Below are positions 1 through 8,970 of a DNA stretch of 22,072 nt, piece after piece. The notes under the pieces were generated by a model. The model was not told where the DNA came from, searched no databases, and worked only from the letters and a program-made list of their open reading frames with translations. The DNA lies in NCBI GenBank assembly GCA_910592205.1, contig CAJVPJ010000550.1, positions 1 to 22,072 on the forward strand, written 5' to 3'. A program made the translations under genes and the position numbers. This stretch comes from Paraglomus occultum. Lineage: Eukaryota; Glomeromycota; Glomeromycetes; Paraglomerales; Paraglomeraceae. The first letter of the stretch is position 1; each line of letters starts with the position of its first letter.

Positions 1-153
1 AAAATTGCAATGTCATTTATCTCCTCTTCTTAACTCAATAGCTTGGTATTCTAACTTCATTATTTATTCTTTTGTAAGATGTAAGCATTGAACTTCTCTT
101 GAGTAGTTGCTTTTGCTTGCTTAATTTTGCTTTTTACTTTGTTAGTTAGGAGT

Positions 154-688
154 TTAAATTTGTTTTGTTTTTTTTGGCAAAGTTGGCAGTTCTTGAAGTT
201 GCTTTTTTGTTAAATAATTCTGCCATGCCACAACATTTTCTAGCATCTCTGTTTTTCTTAAGCTTTTTCTAAGTTTTCATCTTTTTCTTTGCTTTGCCTT
301 ACTCTCCATTTTCTAGCTACTTCAAGAGCATCTAAATGGCATTTAGAAATGTTTTTTTCTAATTCTAACCTCTCTTCCAATTCTCTTATTTCTTCTTCTA
401 ATTGCTTATTTATTTCAAGCAATTCATTCCTCTCTTGCTCTAAACTAGTTGTTAATGATTGTAAACTTTTAACTTCTTCATTAGATTTCACTCACCAAGA
501 CATTGCAATCTTATGCAAGTAAATAAGGCGAACAAAACTTTTTCTAAACTCTTTGTCTTCTAAATGCTTTAATACATAAGGGCGAAGTCAAAAGTAATCT
601 ATATCTCTGCTTTACTTGGATTTTGGTTTAAATTACCAATTAGTTTTTTTATTTCCTCTTCGGTTAAAATATTATTTTGGTTTGTCAT
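154..688 (-). pseudogene. decayed second ORF of a mobile element, coiled-coil protein
   Basis: This minus-strand reading frame begins with ATG at 688, and that ATG overlaps the TGA stop of the upstream transposase-like gene (ATGA, 688-685). It starts MTNQNNILTEEEIKKL and is soon broken by TAG at 601-599 with a likely frameshift nearby. It resumes as a stretch containing YVLKHLEDKEFRKSF, then meets TGA at 494-492. After that comes a 77-codon Glu/Leu/Lys-rich segment (491-258) with heptad-like spacing typical of a coiled coil. After TAA near 258 a shifted frame holds a short Lys/Gln-rich piece ending near 154. I do not recognise the family. The position and same-strand order suggest an accessory protein of the neighbouring element. 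An independent small host gene is possible but less likely given the matching decay. Confidence 0.5.
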
Positions 689-2479
689 GATTTTAATTCC
701 GATACACTAATAAAGTAATAAAATTTGCGGATGACTAAAATATTTTTATTCATTATCAGTATAAATTGGTTTGGGACAACACTTATGTCTTTGAATTCAT
801 CTCTAACAAATGGGCGAATATTATGATAAAAATATTCTTGTCTTTTGTAATCCAAAGGAGGCGGAGTTAGAACTAAAATAGAAAACAATTTAATTTTTTT
901 GGTAATTTTAGAAACATTTGTCTTTCTCGTTTTTAACAAATTAAATTCAGTAAAAGCACCATTAGCAACCATTTGAGCTTTGACAATTCCAGGATTAGAT
1001 GCCTCAAATTTTTTAAAGAAAATTCCCAATACAGAATTAAGATCTAAGTATTGAAAACCATTTCCATTGTCATAACGCTGGACTTTATTTAATCCAGCTG
1101 TACTTGATTTTTTCACAACCTCAACAATATGATTCACACAATCTACGGTCATTTTTCTATAGAGCTTTTTAATCAACCCAAAACTATCATCACACTTGAA
1201 TTTAGTATGTCCAGGTACCATAAAATTTAATTCGACACTTTTATAGTAGCCACAAATTACCAAATACAAGTAAAATCAAATAGTGGCATTATTTTTATTT
1301 TGACCGCCCGCATTGTCACAAGTAATCTTTAAATGTTTCTCACCTTTATTCAATCGTTTAATTCTATCGAATACCATGCTCAAGGTGCCATTAGGACCTT
1401 TGCCGATAATTTCGTCTTCATCGAGAACGTAATTAATTTGTTCGCGTACCGCTTTATCATGGATACCAAACAAATGTACTTTACGCGGACTGAGATAATA
1501 AATCTTACTTACTTGTTGATCGGAATGGGGTACGTGAACGTTTTGTGCCCAATCATAACTGTAATGCGCAGTCGCATCAATGCTACAATAATTAGCTTTA
1601 TCTCCTGTTATAGCGTAATTGTCATCTAACAATTTCCTCTGTTGTTCTGCTAATTTCGTATTTTTGTTGTAATAGTTTTTTTCTAATTTAGCCTTAACTA
1701 AATGTTTTTTGAATTTTTTTAGTAAGTCTTTTGCTTCTTTTTTGCGAGCGTTATACTGTAACCCGTTCCGAAAATGTTGGCACGTGTCACATAAATCTGT
1801 TCTTGGACTCATGATTTGAATATAAGGTGTTAATTGATGCCACAACTTGCGGAATGCGTCATATTTTAACAATTTAATGTGCTATCATTTTTGAGACCTG
1901 CAATAAAATTACGATAAACCAATTTGTAACTTGTTTCTGCTGGTAAAAGTGTAAGCGATTGAGTAATGCGATTAACATTTCTACCGGGACTTGGTAGTCC
2001 ATGAATTTCAGCATAGTTTTCGAGAAAATTTTTCACGGCAGTAACAACAGTTATATCAATGATTATTTTGGTTTTCCATCGTGGCACTTTTTTTACATTA
2101 CCATGAACGCGTGGTATTATGCCATTAGTTGCTAGATGGTTTCTGACATTTTCGAAGTGAGTGCGACCGATTCCCAACATGTTGAGATACGTTTTTTGAC
2201 AAAGCGGTGTATTGCGATCTCAATAATAAAAGGTTCTTTTATTAGTACGTGTTTTTTTTAAAGACGTCGACTGGCAGTTATTTCTCCACCATTCATCGCT
2301 TTCAGTTGGGCTATTAAAAATATATCTTGTTCAGATTTAGAGAGAGCTTGAAACGCTTCACGTAATTCGGCAAAAATTTCTCTTGGAATTCTTTTCAAAC
2401 AACCACAATAGCAACCTATCTCTAAAAAACGCATGGCTTTTTCGTATTCAGTCGAACCATTATAATTATAATTTTCCAT
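685..2479 (-). pseudogene. decayed DUF7869-type transposase-like gene
   Basis: The frame starts at ATG 2479 (MENYNYNGS) and can be followed to TGA 687-685 through four lesions: a frameshift in an A-run near 2257, TGA at 2222-2220, a one-base deletion near 1875 and TGA at 1278-1276. The pieces between read as one protein of about 600 residues. Visible landmarks are a Cys-rich N-terminal segment (CYCGCLKR), a DNA-binding-like part with WKTKIIIDITVV, a PRTDLCDTCQHF motif, a Lys-rich helix, and TCDNAGGQNKNN near the third break. The last resembles the D...GGQNK signature of DUF7869 proteins, an RNase H-like group dispersed in Glomeromycotina and invertebrate genomes. That assignment is from memory. 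As it stands it cannot encode a full-length product. No terminal repeats or target duplication were found. Confidence 0.75.
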
Positions 2480-2898
2480 ATACGGGTAATCCTATATATT
2501 AGTTTTAATATTCTGTTATTTTTATAATTGTATCGGTATCATAATTTATGTTGCACATGCGACGTTAAGTGATTTGGTCAGGTGATCATAAGGGTATTCT
2601 AGACTTTATTGTCTAGCTGATAATTGTTAAAGCTAGCCTTACACCAGAAGTACAACGGCTAAAAAGCCTGGGATGAAAAGAAAGCTGTTGCTGTTTCTAA
2701 GATAAGGGATTACACCGGAACAGACACATACTTTTTTATTCTCGCTTAATTAAATCAGTTAATATTAACAAGATGAATTATATTCAAGCGATTCGTATCA
2801 CCGAATACTTTCACTCAAAAATGCTAGAAAGCAAAACGTGATCGCGACGATATAAAAACGCAAACCATTTGTATGCGTTATGCTTGAGGAGTATCAAA
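2480..2898. other. intergenic spacer, no gene seen
   Basis: This is AT-rich sequence between the element's transposase-like gene and the 3' end of the first LamG gene. No reading frame of note, tRNA or terminal repeat was recognised. A small perfect hairpin (CTAGAC, six-base loop TTTATT, GTCTAG) lies at 2599-2616. Confidence 0.5.
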
Positions 2899-2918
2899 TT
2901 TATTTATCAATGTTTATT
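2899..2918 (-). terminator. poly(A) signals for the minus-strand LamG gene
   Basis: Two AATAAA hexamers on the minus strand (2918-2913 and 2904-2899) lie 82-101 nt downstream of the LamG stop codon at 3000. That is a usual distance for a fungal 3' UTR. Confidence 0.55.
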
Positions 2919-2999
2919 CTGAAAGATGCATTTGGAACAATAACTTAAAATTGTTAGAATACACGGTCCACGCACTTTAAAATAAATCTTTCGCGTGTC

Positions 3000-4218
3000 C
3001 TAATCGGAAGACGATGATGAAGATGAAGATGAAGATCCTGATTTTGAGTGCTTGTGATGACGATTCTTTGATGACTTCTTTTTATGTGAATGAGATGATT
3101 TTTTATTTGAATGAGATGACTTTTTATCCGGATGCTGATGTGTCTGCAAGGTATATGAACCTGCTTGCGGATACGGATTACCCGAAGTTGCATAACCTGC
3201 CTGCGGATATGGATTACCCGAAGTTGCATAACCTGCCTGCGGATATGGATTACCCGAAGTTGCATAACCTGCCTGCGGGTATGGATTACCCGAGGTTGCA
3301 TAACCTGCCTGCGGGTATGGATCACTGTGACCTGCCTGCGAATATGGTGGCGGCGGCGCGTACGAACTTGCCTGCGGATATGGATTTCCAGGCGGTGCAT
3401 ATGAACTTGCTTGCGAGTATGGATTTCCAGGCTGTGCATGCGAATCGGCATTTGAATGTGAATGTGATGGCTTTGATCGTGGTAATGGGATCGCAAGTGG
3501 TAACTGGTTCATAGAGTCTTTTATCACTTCATCGGCAGACAAGCGCCAATTGAAATAGCGAAAATTACTGTGGTGTAAAACATTTGTTAAATAATTTTAA
3601 AGTTTACGTCTAACGCGAGTGTATTGGTATTAAAGAAAAAGGTTACCTGATTTCGCCATTGAATGAATCCCAGGAATAAGCACGTCCAATATGCAACGGG
3701 CCTTTATTGAAAATTACTTGCTCCGTGCGAACGTTGACGATAGCAGCTAATGCGCGCCATTCACCGTCAACGTAGATATCCAACCTTTTTTCGGTGTCAG
3801 ACAGTGTATATGCTACATGGTACCATTTGCCTAACAAAAGTCCGCCTTCGACCGAGTCAATCCCTGCATTGTTATAGTAGTTGCCAGTGAAGCGAGCATG
3901 CAAGTGGGATGTGCCAGCTGATAGCCACGTTCCGGGAGTACGATCGTAGTCGCCGGTGCCTAATTTTATTCATTTGATTAAGGCCGACGGAATATTAGTG
4001 AGGTAATTTTGATCGATATCGTCTAATAATCTCGCTGGCGAAAAGTCTTACTTACCTTTGTGAAAAATAGTAGCCCAATTATTAGAATGAGTCTTGAGTT
4101 TTATCCGGAAAGTTATTGAGACAGCATTCTTCACTTTAGGTAGTTCTTTGTGCTCGAAAATTTTCTGCTTTTGACTAGTGAAGCTAACGGGATCCTTAAT
4201 TAGCTCAACCCAATCCAT
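3000..4218 (-). CDS. LamG/concanavalin A-like domain protein with PYPQ-repeat tail (copy A)
   Basis: Three exons (4218-4056, 3959-3647, 3567-3000) join in frame to 347 residues, with GT-AG introns of 96 and 79 nt. Residues 1 to about 165 form a LamG/Laminin_G_3-like beta-sandwich: conserved stretches are TFRIKLKTH, KWYHVAYTLSDTEKRLDIYVDGEW, HIGRAY and FNGEIR followed by FNWRLSADEV, the typical end of that fold. There is no signal peptide or membrane segment. From about residue 180 the tail is Pro/Tyr/Gln/Ser-rich, with four 12-residue repeats (GYATSGNPYPQA) and then a His/Lys/Ser-rich end closing in a serine run and Asp. The start at 4218 has a TATA box 39 nt upstream. The gene is divergent to a paralog at 5254-6401 with identical intron positions. 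The LamG fold suggests carbohydrate or protein binding; the ligand is unknown. Confidence 0.85.
3160..3303 (-). repeat. 36-bp tandem repeat in the LamG copy A tail
   Basis: There are four units of 36 bp (starting 3160, 3196, 3232, 3268). The two middle units are identical and the fourth differs at two positions. A fifth, diverged partial unit follows to about 3330. Each unit encodes 12 residues (GYATSGNPYPQA register). Because 36 is divisible by three and the unit lacks stops in several frames, long spurious frames appear on both strands here. Confidence 0.95.
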
Positions 4219-4250
4219 TTCGGAAGATGGGATGGGAAGATCATGGGAGT

Positions 4251-4257
4251 TTTTATA
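4251..4257 (-). promoter_or_regulatory. TATA box of LamG copy A
   Basis: TATAAAA on the minus strand starts 39 nt upstream of the ATG at 4218. If initiation is about 30 nt downstream of the TATA box, the 5' UTR would be only around ten nucleotides. Copy B has the same layout. Confidence 0.55.
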
Positions 4258-4303
4258 CAGCGCACTATATCATATGATTTGGAAACGGTCGTTTTTTTGC
4301 CCA

Positions 4304-4372
4304 ATAAAATTCTCTGAAATCATAATAAGGACTAGCATTTGATTGTCACTTTTTAAAGCCTGACTGATATAA
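4304..4372. repeat. duplicated upstream block, unit 1
   Basis: This block upstream of LamG copy A is similar to 4595-4662 in the same orientation. Shared pieces include AAAATTCTC, AGGACT.GCATTTGATT.TCACT and CTGATATAAG. It is probably a duplicated promoter-proximal segment. Confidence 0.65.
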
Positions 4373-4514
4373 GTGGAACTTGGTGCAACCGATGTATTCT
4401 AGAAACATGCACTGTCAACTTATCTATATTTCCATATTTATACAACTCCTGCTTATTATTATTCAATCGAGTGCATGAAGAACTATTTCTTAATCCCAAT
4501 AAATTTCAATTCGT

Positions 4515-4574
4515 GACCTGATTCGCCAGTGCACCGTCAATATAAACAATCAATCGGTGTCAGACAGTGTATAT
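4515..4574 (-). pseudogene. degenerate fragment of a third LamG copy
   Basis: On the minus strand this 60-bp stretch begins with 20 bases identical to exon 2 of copy A (coding YTLSDT, 4574-4555). It then degenerates through a piece reading like YVDG and ends with a near-copy of the exon 2 3' boundary (GCGAATCAG followed by GT). About 40 codons of exon 2 are missing between YVDG and GEIR. The duplicated upstream block follows about 20 bp away. It looks like the remnant of a third minus-strand paralog that lost exon 1, intron 1 and much of exon 2. Confidence 0.7.
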
Positions 4575-4594
4575 TCGAGACCGAACAGTTGTGA

Positions 4595-4662
4595 TAAAAT
4601 TCTCATAGTCAAAATGAGGACTCGCATTTGATTATCACTATCTCATACCTACTGATATAAGC
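4595..4662. repeat. duplicated upstream block, unit 2
   Basis: This is the partner of the block at 4304-4372. It lies just upstream (in the minus-strand sense) of the third-copy fragment, as unit 1 lies upstream of copy A, which supports a gene-plus-promoter duplication. Confidence 0.65.
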
Positions 4663-5213
4663 AACATTTGCATTTCTTTGACATCCGGCTTAAGGGAGTT
4701 GGTGCGACTTATATAAAGAATGCTTCTTATTTGAAGATGCGGGTTACGTGTATTTTTAGCAACATACAAATCCATATATCACGTTTTCCGCGCAATCCAC
4801 GGATGATCATCAAATTAACGGAATAGAGAAAGTGGCATTGGATGCGTTTCCACTAAGTCTGATATAATGAATAGCCAACCCTAAAATCAGTCAATGATGA
4901 CCATATTTTCGGAATAATACAAATCAAAATCTGCAGAAAATTGCCTCAATTTATATTTGAGTTACCTTTTATATATAATGTCACCTTTTTCAATATTATT
5001 GATAAATCCGGTAATTCTGAGCTGATTCTGGCACATCAGGTTGACACAACAATTTGTGGCTTCATACGATTATGTTTGATTGTATTCTTAAGTATAGGGG
5101 TTGCATTGAATCTTCTCAGATAGTCAAACAAGGCCTTCGCAACGACTGTTTTGTGGCTGGAGTCACGGATCATGTGATTTAATATGTCCTTTGCTTATTG
5201 CTGCGCTTATTAT

Positions 5214-5220
5214 TATAAAG
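5214..5220 (+). promoter_or_regulatory. TATA box of LamG copy B
   Basis: TATAAAG starts 40 nt before the ATG at 5254, almost the same spacing as in copy A (39 nt). The sequence between TATA box and ATG is also similar in the two genes (shared GATCTTCC and a pyrimidine-rich stretch before GAAATGG). Confidence 0.5.
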
Positions 5221-5253
5221 ATCTTCCATCTGCGCTATTGTCATCTTTCAGAA

Positions 5254-6401
5254 ATGGCGAAAGACTGGGTTGAGCTTATTAAGGATCCAATTCATTTGAC
5301 CGGTAGTGAACAACGAGTATTCCAGAACTCACAGTTACCTGCAGTAAACGATGCACTTACAGTAACTTTCCGAATAAAACTCAAGTCTCATACTAACGAT
5401 TGGGGTACTGTTTGTCACAAAGGTAAGTTTATTTGATATTTATTGAACTCGCCCGATTATGCACTCTTGGTCTTTAATGACTAAACATAATTTAGGTACC
5501 GGCGACTACGATCGCACTCCCGGAATTTGGCTATCAGGTGGCTCATCCCACTTGCATGCTCGTTTCACTGGCAACTACTATAACAATGCAGGGATTGACT
5601 CGGTCGAAGGCGGACTTTTGTTAGGCAAATGGTACCATGTAGCATATACACTCTCCGATACCGAAAAGAGGTTAGACGTCTACGTTGATGGTGAATGGCG
5701 TGCATTTGCTGCTATCGTCAACGTTCGCACGGAGCAAGTAATTTTCAATGAAGGGCCGTTGTACGTTGGACGCGCTTATTCTTGGAATTCCTTTAATGGC
5801 GAAATCAGGTACATCATGTTAATGTTGACGCATATTGATACAATAGATCTAAGTTAAACTGACTGTTTTGCCACACAGCAATTTTCGTTATTTCAATTGG
5901 CGCTTAACTCCTGAAGAAGTCAAGAAAGATTCCTTGGGTGAGACCCCGCAAACAAAGAAAGCACATGTAGAAGCAGCTCCACGAGCTGCCCCAACTCCAG
6001 CACATTCAACAACGCCAGCACATTCAACACCGCAAGCACATTCAACACTACCGGCACATTCAACACCGCCAGCACATCCACCACCAGCACATCCACCGTC
6101 AGCACATCCAATATCGCCAGTAACATCGCCACCGCCATATCCACCGGCAGATCCATATGCGCCGCCGACAGTTCCATATGTGGCACCGCCAAATCCTTAT
6201 CCACAGGCAACTTCATACCCACAGGCGAATCCATATCCACCGCCGGCAACTCCTTATCCGCCGCCGCCGCCAAATCAATATCCACCATCAGCAACCCCTT
6301 ATCCACAGCCGACAAATCAATATCCACCACCACCCAACCCAAATCAATATCCGCAAGGAAACCCACCGGGCGGTCAATATCCTCTGGGTTTCTTTAGATA
6401 A
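5254..6401 (+). CDS. LamG/concanavalin A-like domain protein with proline-rich tail (copy B)
   Basis: Three exons (5254-5422, 5496-5808, 5879-6401) join to 334 residues; introns are 73 and 70 nt, at the same codon positions and phases as in copy A. The LamG-like part is residues 1 to about 168, with KWYHVAYTLSD, DVYVDGEW, YVGRAYSW and GEIR then FNWRLTPEEV. The tail (about 175-334) contains A-H-S-T/P repeats (PAHSTPPAHP type) and then N-P/Q-Y-P-P repeats, ending GGQYPLGFFR. It differs completely from the His/Lys/Ser end of copy A. No convincing signal peptide precedes the ATG. The frame stays open upstream, with a hydrophobic run (LLIAALIIIKIF) at 5188-5223, but that run overlaps the TATA box and has no counterpart in copy A, so I start at 5254. 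The ligand is unknown. Confidence 0.85.
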
Positions 6402-6448
6402 CTGTACACGTGGGGGAGTTTTGTTTAATCTCGTGAAGAATGTATGAA

Positions 6449-6465
6449 AATAAATATCCAATAAA
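6449..6465 (+). terminator. poly(A) signals of LamG copy B
   Basis: Two AATAAA hexamers (6449-6454 and 6460-6465) lie 48-64 nt after the TAA stop at 6399-6401. Confidence 0.6.
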
Positions 6466-8870
6466 TTATTAAACGTAGCTTTATTCACGATAACGATCGA
6501 GATCTGATGTAAATTAAGTTATGGGATTTTGGCGCGTGTTTGTTATTTTACAACTTTCCGGCACAAATATAATTTATTACGCTATACATATTAACGCAAT
6601 TATTTGCGATCAAATCTTTGCAACAACAAATTGCGCGTTATCGAACAAGATTGATTGTCTCGTAAGTAAATATTGTCACATAATTGTATTCTGCGACTTA
6701 GATTAATATACTATTATCACAAATAGCATCGATTGTGTCAAGATTTAATGTTTCGAGAGACGCATATAATTGTGAAGTCCGTGACTGTAGAATATGGGAG
6801 CTCAGCTTCAATCATGTTAACTGCAAATCCCAATGTTGGGAGAAAATTATTGAAATCTCATGTGATATGGTGTTTCTTGGATTTATACGGCAACAATCTG
6901 CAAACGCATTTGTCGTTTGCTTTTTAATTAATAGAAGAAACATATAGTAGTAGAGAATCTAATCTTACAGAAGTAGAAATTATCTGTTCAGCTTCACAAA
7001 CGAACCTAAACTCCGAGAATACGATCTTTAAACTGAAATCTATTGCAAGCGAATTATATATTAGAAAGGTACTTTGCACATCGTCTTAGGAATGCCCATT
7101 TATAACAAACAATCTTTTTTTTTGTCACGGTATAGTCATGGAGAATGTTGGCTTGGCTGTCCAACCGGGTCCTTTTAGATCGAACCGATCCAATTACTAA
7201 AAACGGACGTATATTATTAAAAATGCCTTTGGTTCAAAGAATATGGCAATAAACGTGTTTGGAGATGAAAACGTGTTCTCAGGTGTATTGTATATGTTCT
7301 AGCATAATAATAGGATAGGAGCAAATGGGTAGCTGATCATCCTACCATCGTCGACAATAGATAAATATATAGGGCTTTGCAATAATAATAAATATGAGCC
7401 TTCCAATTTAAAAAAGTTTGAGGTTGACGATTTACGCTATTAAATGTTATACCGCATGAGTCCCATATGCATACCACATGGCTGACATAAATTGTTATTT
7501 CCGAAATAAGGCTTGGGGATTTTTTAAATTAAAATAAAATTAGAAACGATCGTCAACCATATGTCAACCAAACCCAGACGAAGTTAGCGTCTGTATGCCT
7601 CGGTTTCCACAAACTCTCCTTATGTAGTGAACAAACATCTTTGGATCACGTAACGCATTACCTCCGAATTTTTAAAGTGGGCGTACGTATATTTGATCTT
7701 GTCACATAGATTAACGTTTTTTGGAATTGAACAGTATTCGCATTCATGACGTGTTTACCATTAAGGAATTCGCCTAACTCATGATTATAAGCTTTTTACA
7801 CGTTATACAGCTAAGACCAATCTGTTGCGATCTGTTGCTTGTACAAGTTTTACTTTAATGTGAAATATAAACAATGAAGGCCTCAAAGTAATACTGTATA
7901 TCAAGGAAATTTTATTTATGATATCGCCTTCGGTATTACTTTTTTAATTGTCCTTAATATTTTATTATTATTATTGTTCAATTCATGTGATTGAACTGTT
8001 GTCGGTAATTTCTCTAAACTGGAAATTCAAGTCATTCTGCTAAAATATAAAAAGTTATTCTTAGACAATTAGTTTCACAGTGTGGATCTACAATAAACGA
8101 CTGTACATCTCCTCTGTGAGAATTCAAACGCGCTACTTGCTATAAAACGGAACATTATACAGATAGACGATACACACCAATTTGTCAGTAAAAATTGACT
8201 GTTATGATAATTCCCGGCGCTTTAAAAACTACAAATACATATATTTTCACGTACAGCGGATGCCAAGTATTATTTATTTTCTAAATGCGAATATAAAATA
8301 GACCATTGAAAAAAGAAAACATTAAAGTCATCAAAGAGAACAAGAGGGGAAGACAGTTGAAAGTTAAGAATTCAGGGAGATACAACCAATAATACTAGGT
8401 AGAAACTTAATCTGTTCAAATAATCAGCGTTATTATTATCACAAAACACCAACTTTAAACTAATAATATAAGTGCTATAAATGGCCTATCAGCCATGAAC
8501 TCTCCGTCTGAAAATATTGCTCTCGGCCTGTTGATTTTAAGTTTCCTCGTTTAGCTTTGTTTTGATTTTAAGTTTGTGCTAAATTAATACCTACCAAATA
8601 AGAAAAGTAATTAGTAATTGTTGTGGGCAATATCAATATCGGATAGGTGATCAAATAAAAGTTTTATTTTATGTTTTACACTTGTGCCGTTCCGAGTGTT
8701 AGGCATATGGATTCTTTTTAGACAACTGAAAAATCGTATGTATAAAAGTCGGATCACCGAAAATGCCAATCACACAAAGTTACAAGTTAGTCCTCCGGAG
8801 TTTGATTTGACAGGTGTTACAATTAAACGTTCTTCCGACTTTAGGAAAAAAAGGTGAATTTTTGTACATT
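6466..8870. other. long AT-rich intergenic region, no gene seen
   Basis: I found no reading frame with recognisable protein character on either strand; the longest frames (60-77 codons near 6521-6947) have no motif and no splice partners. No tRNA-like fold was recognised. A perfect 10-bp inverted repeat (GGTTGACGAT at 7422-7431 and its complement at 7549-7558) brackets about 117 bp and might be a small non-autonomous element. Confidence 0.5.
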
Positions 8871-8876
8871 TTTATT
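8871..8876 (-). terminator. poly(A) signal of the MATH-BTB gene
   Basis: AATAAA on the minus strand lies about 95 nt beyond the TAG stop at 8973-8971. Confidence 0.55.
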
Positions 8877-8970
8877 TATAAAAAGTAACAATAAATACAC
8901 TGAAATTCTAAATACTCTGTAAGACTACGCAATGCAAAGGTTCATCGATGTGATAGATAATCGGGTCTAC

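Noticed and set aside
3014-3514. Long plus-strand frame over the LamG copy A tail, with repeated PADMDYPKLHN-type units
   Set aside because: It is the antisense of a 36-bp in-frame repeat that lacks stops in several frames. The minus-strand frame splices to a LamG domain with a paralog, so that strand is coding.
5191-5253. N-terminal extension of LamG copy B with a hydrophobic, signal-like run
   Set aside because: The extension has no ATG in frame close by, overlaps the likely TATA box, and is absent from copy A. The ATG at 5254 matches copy A's start context.
5920-6366. Minus-strand 148-codon frame over the proline-rich tail of LamG copy B
   Set aside because: It is a composition artefact: CCA/CCG-rich coding DNA has few stops on the antisense strand, and the product has only V/D/L repeats.
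6521-6947. Small plus-strand frames downstream of LamG copy B
   Set aside because: They are short (61-70 codons), overlap in different frames, and have no motif, splice signals or promoter.
7136-7200. Possible tRNA-like GGTTCGATC on the minus strand
   Set aside because: The rest of the cloverleaf (D arm, anticodon stem, acceptor pairing) could not be found.
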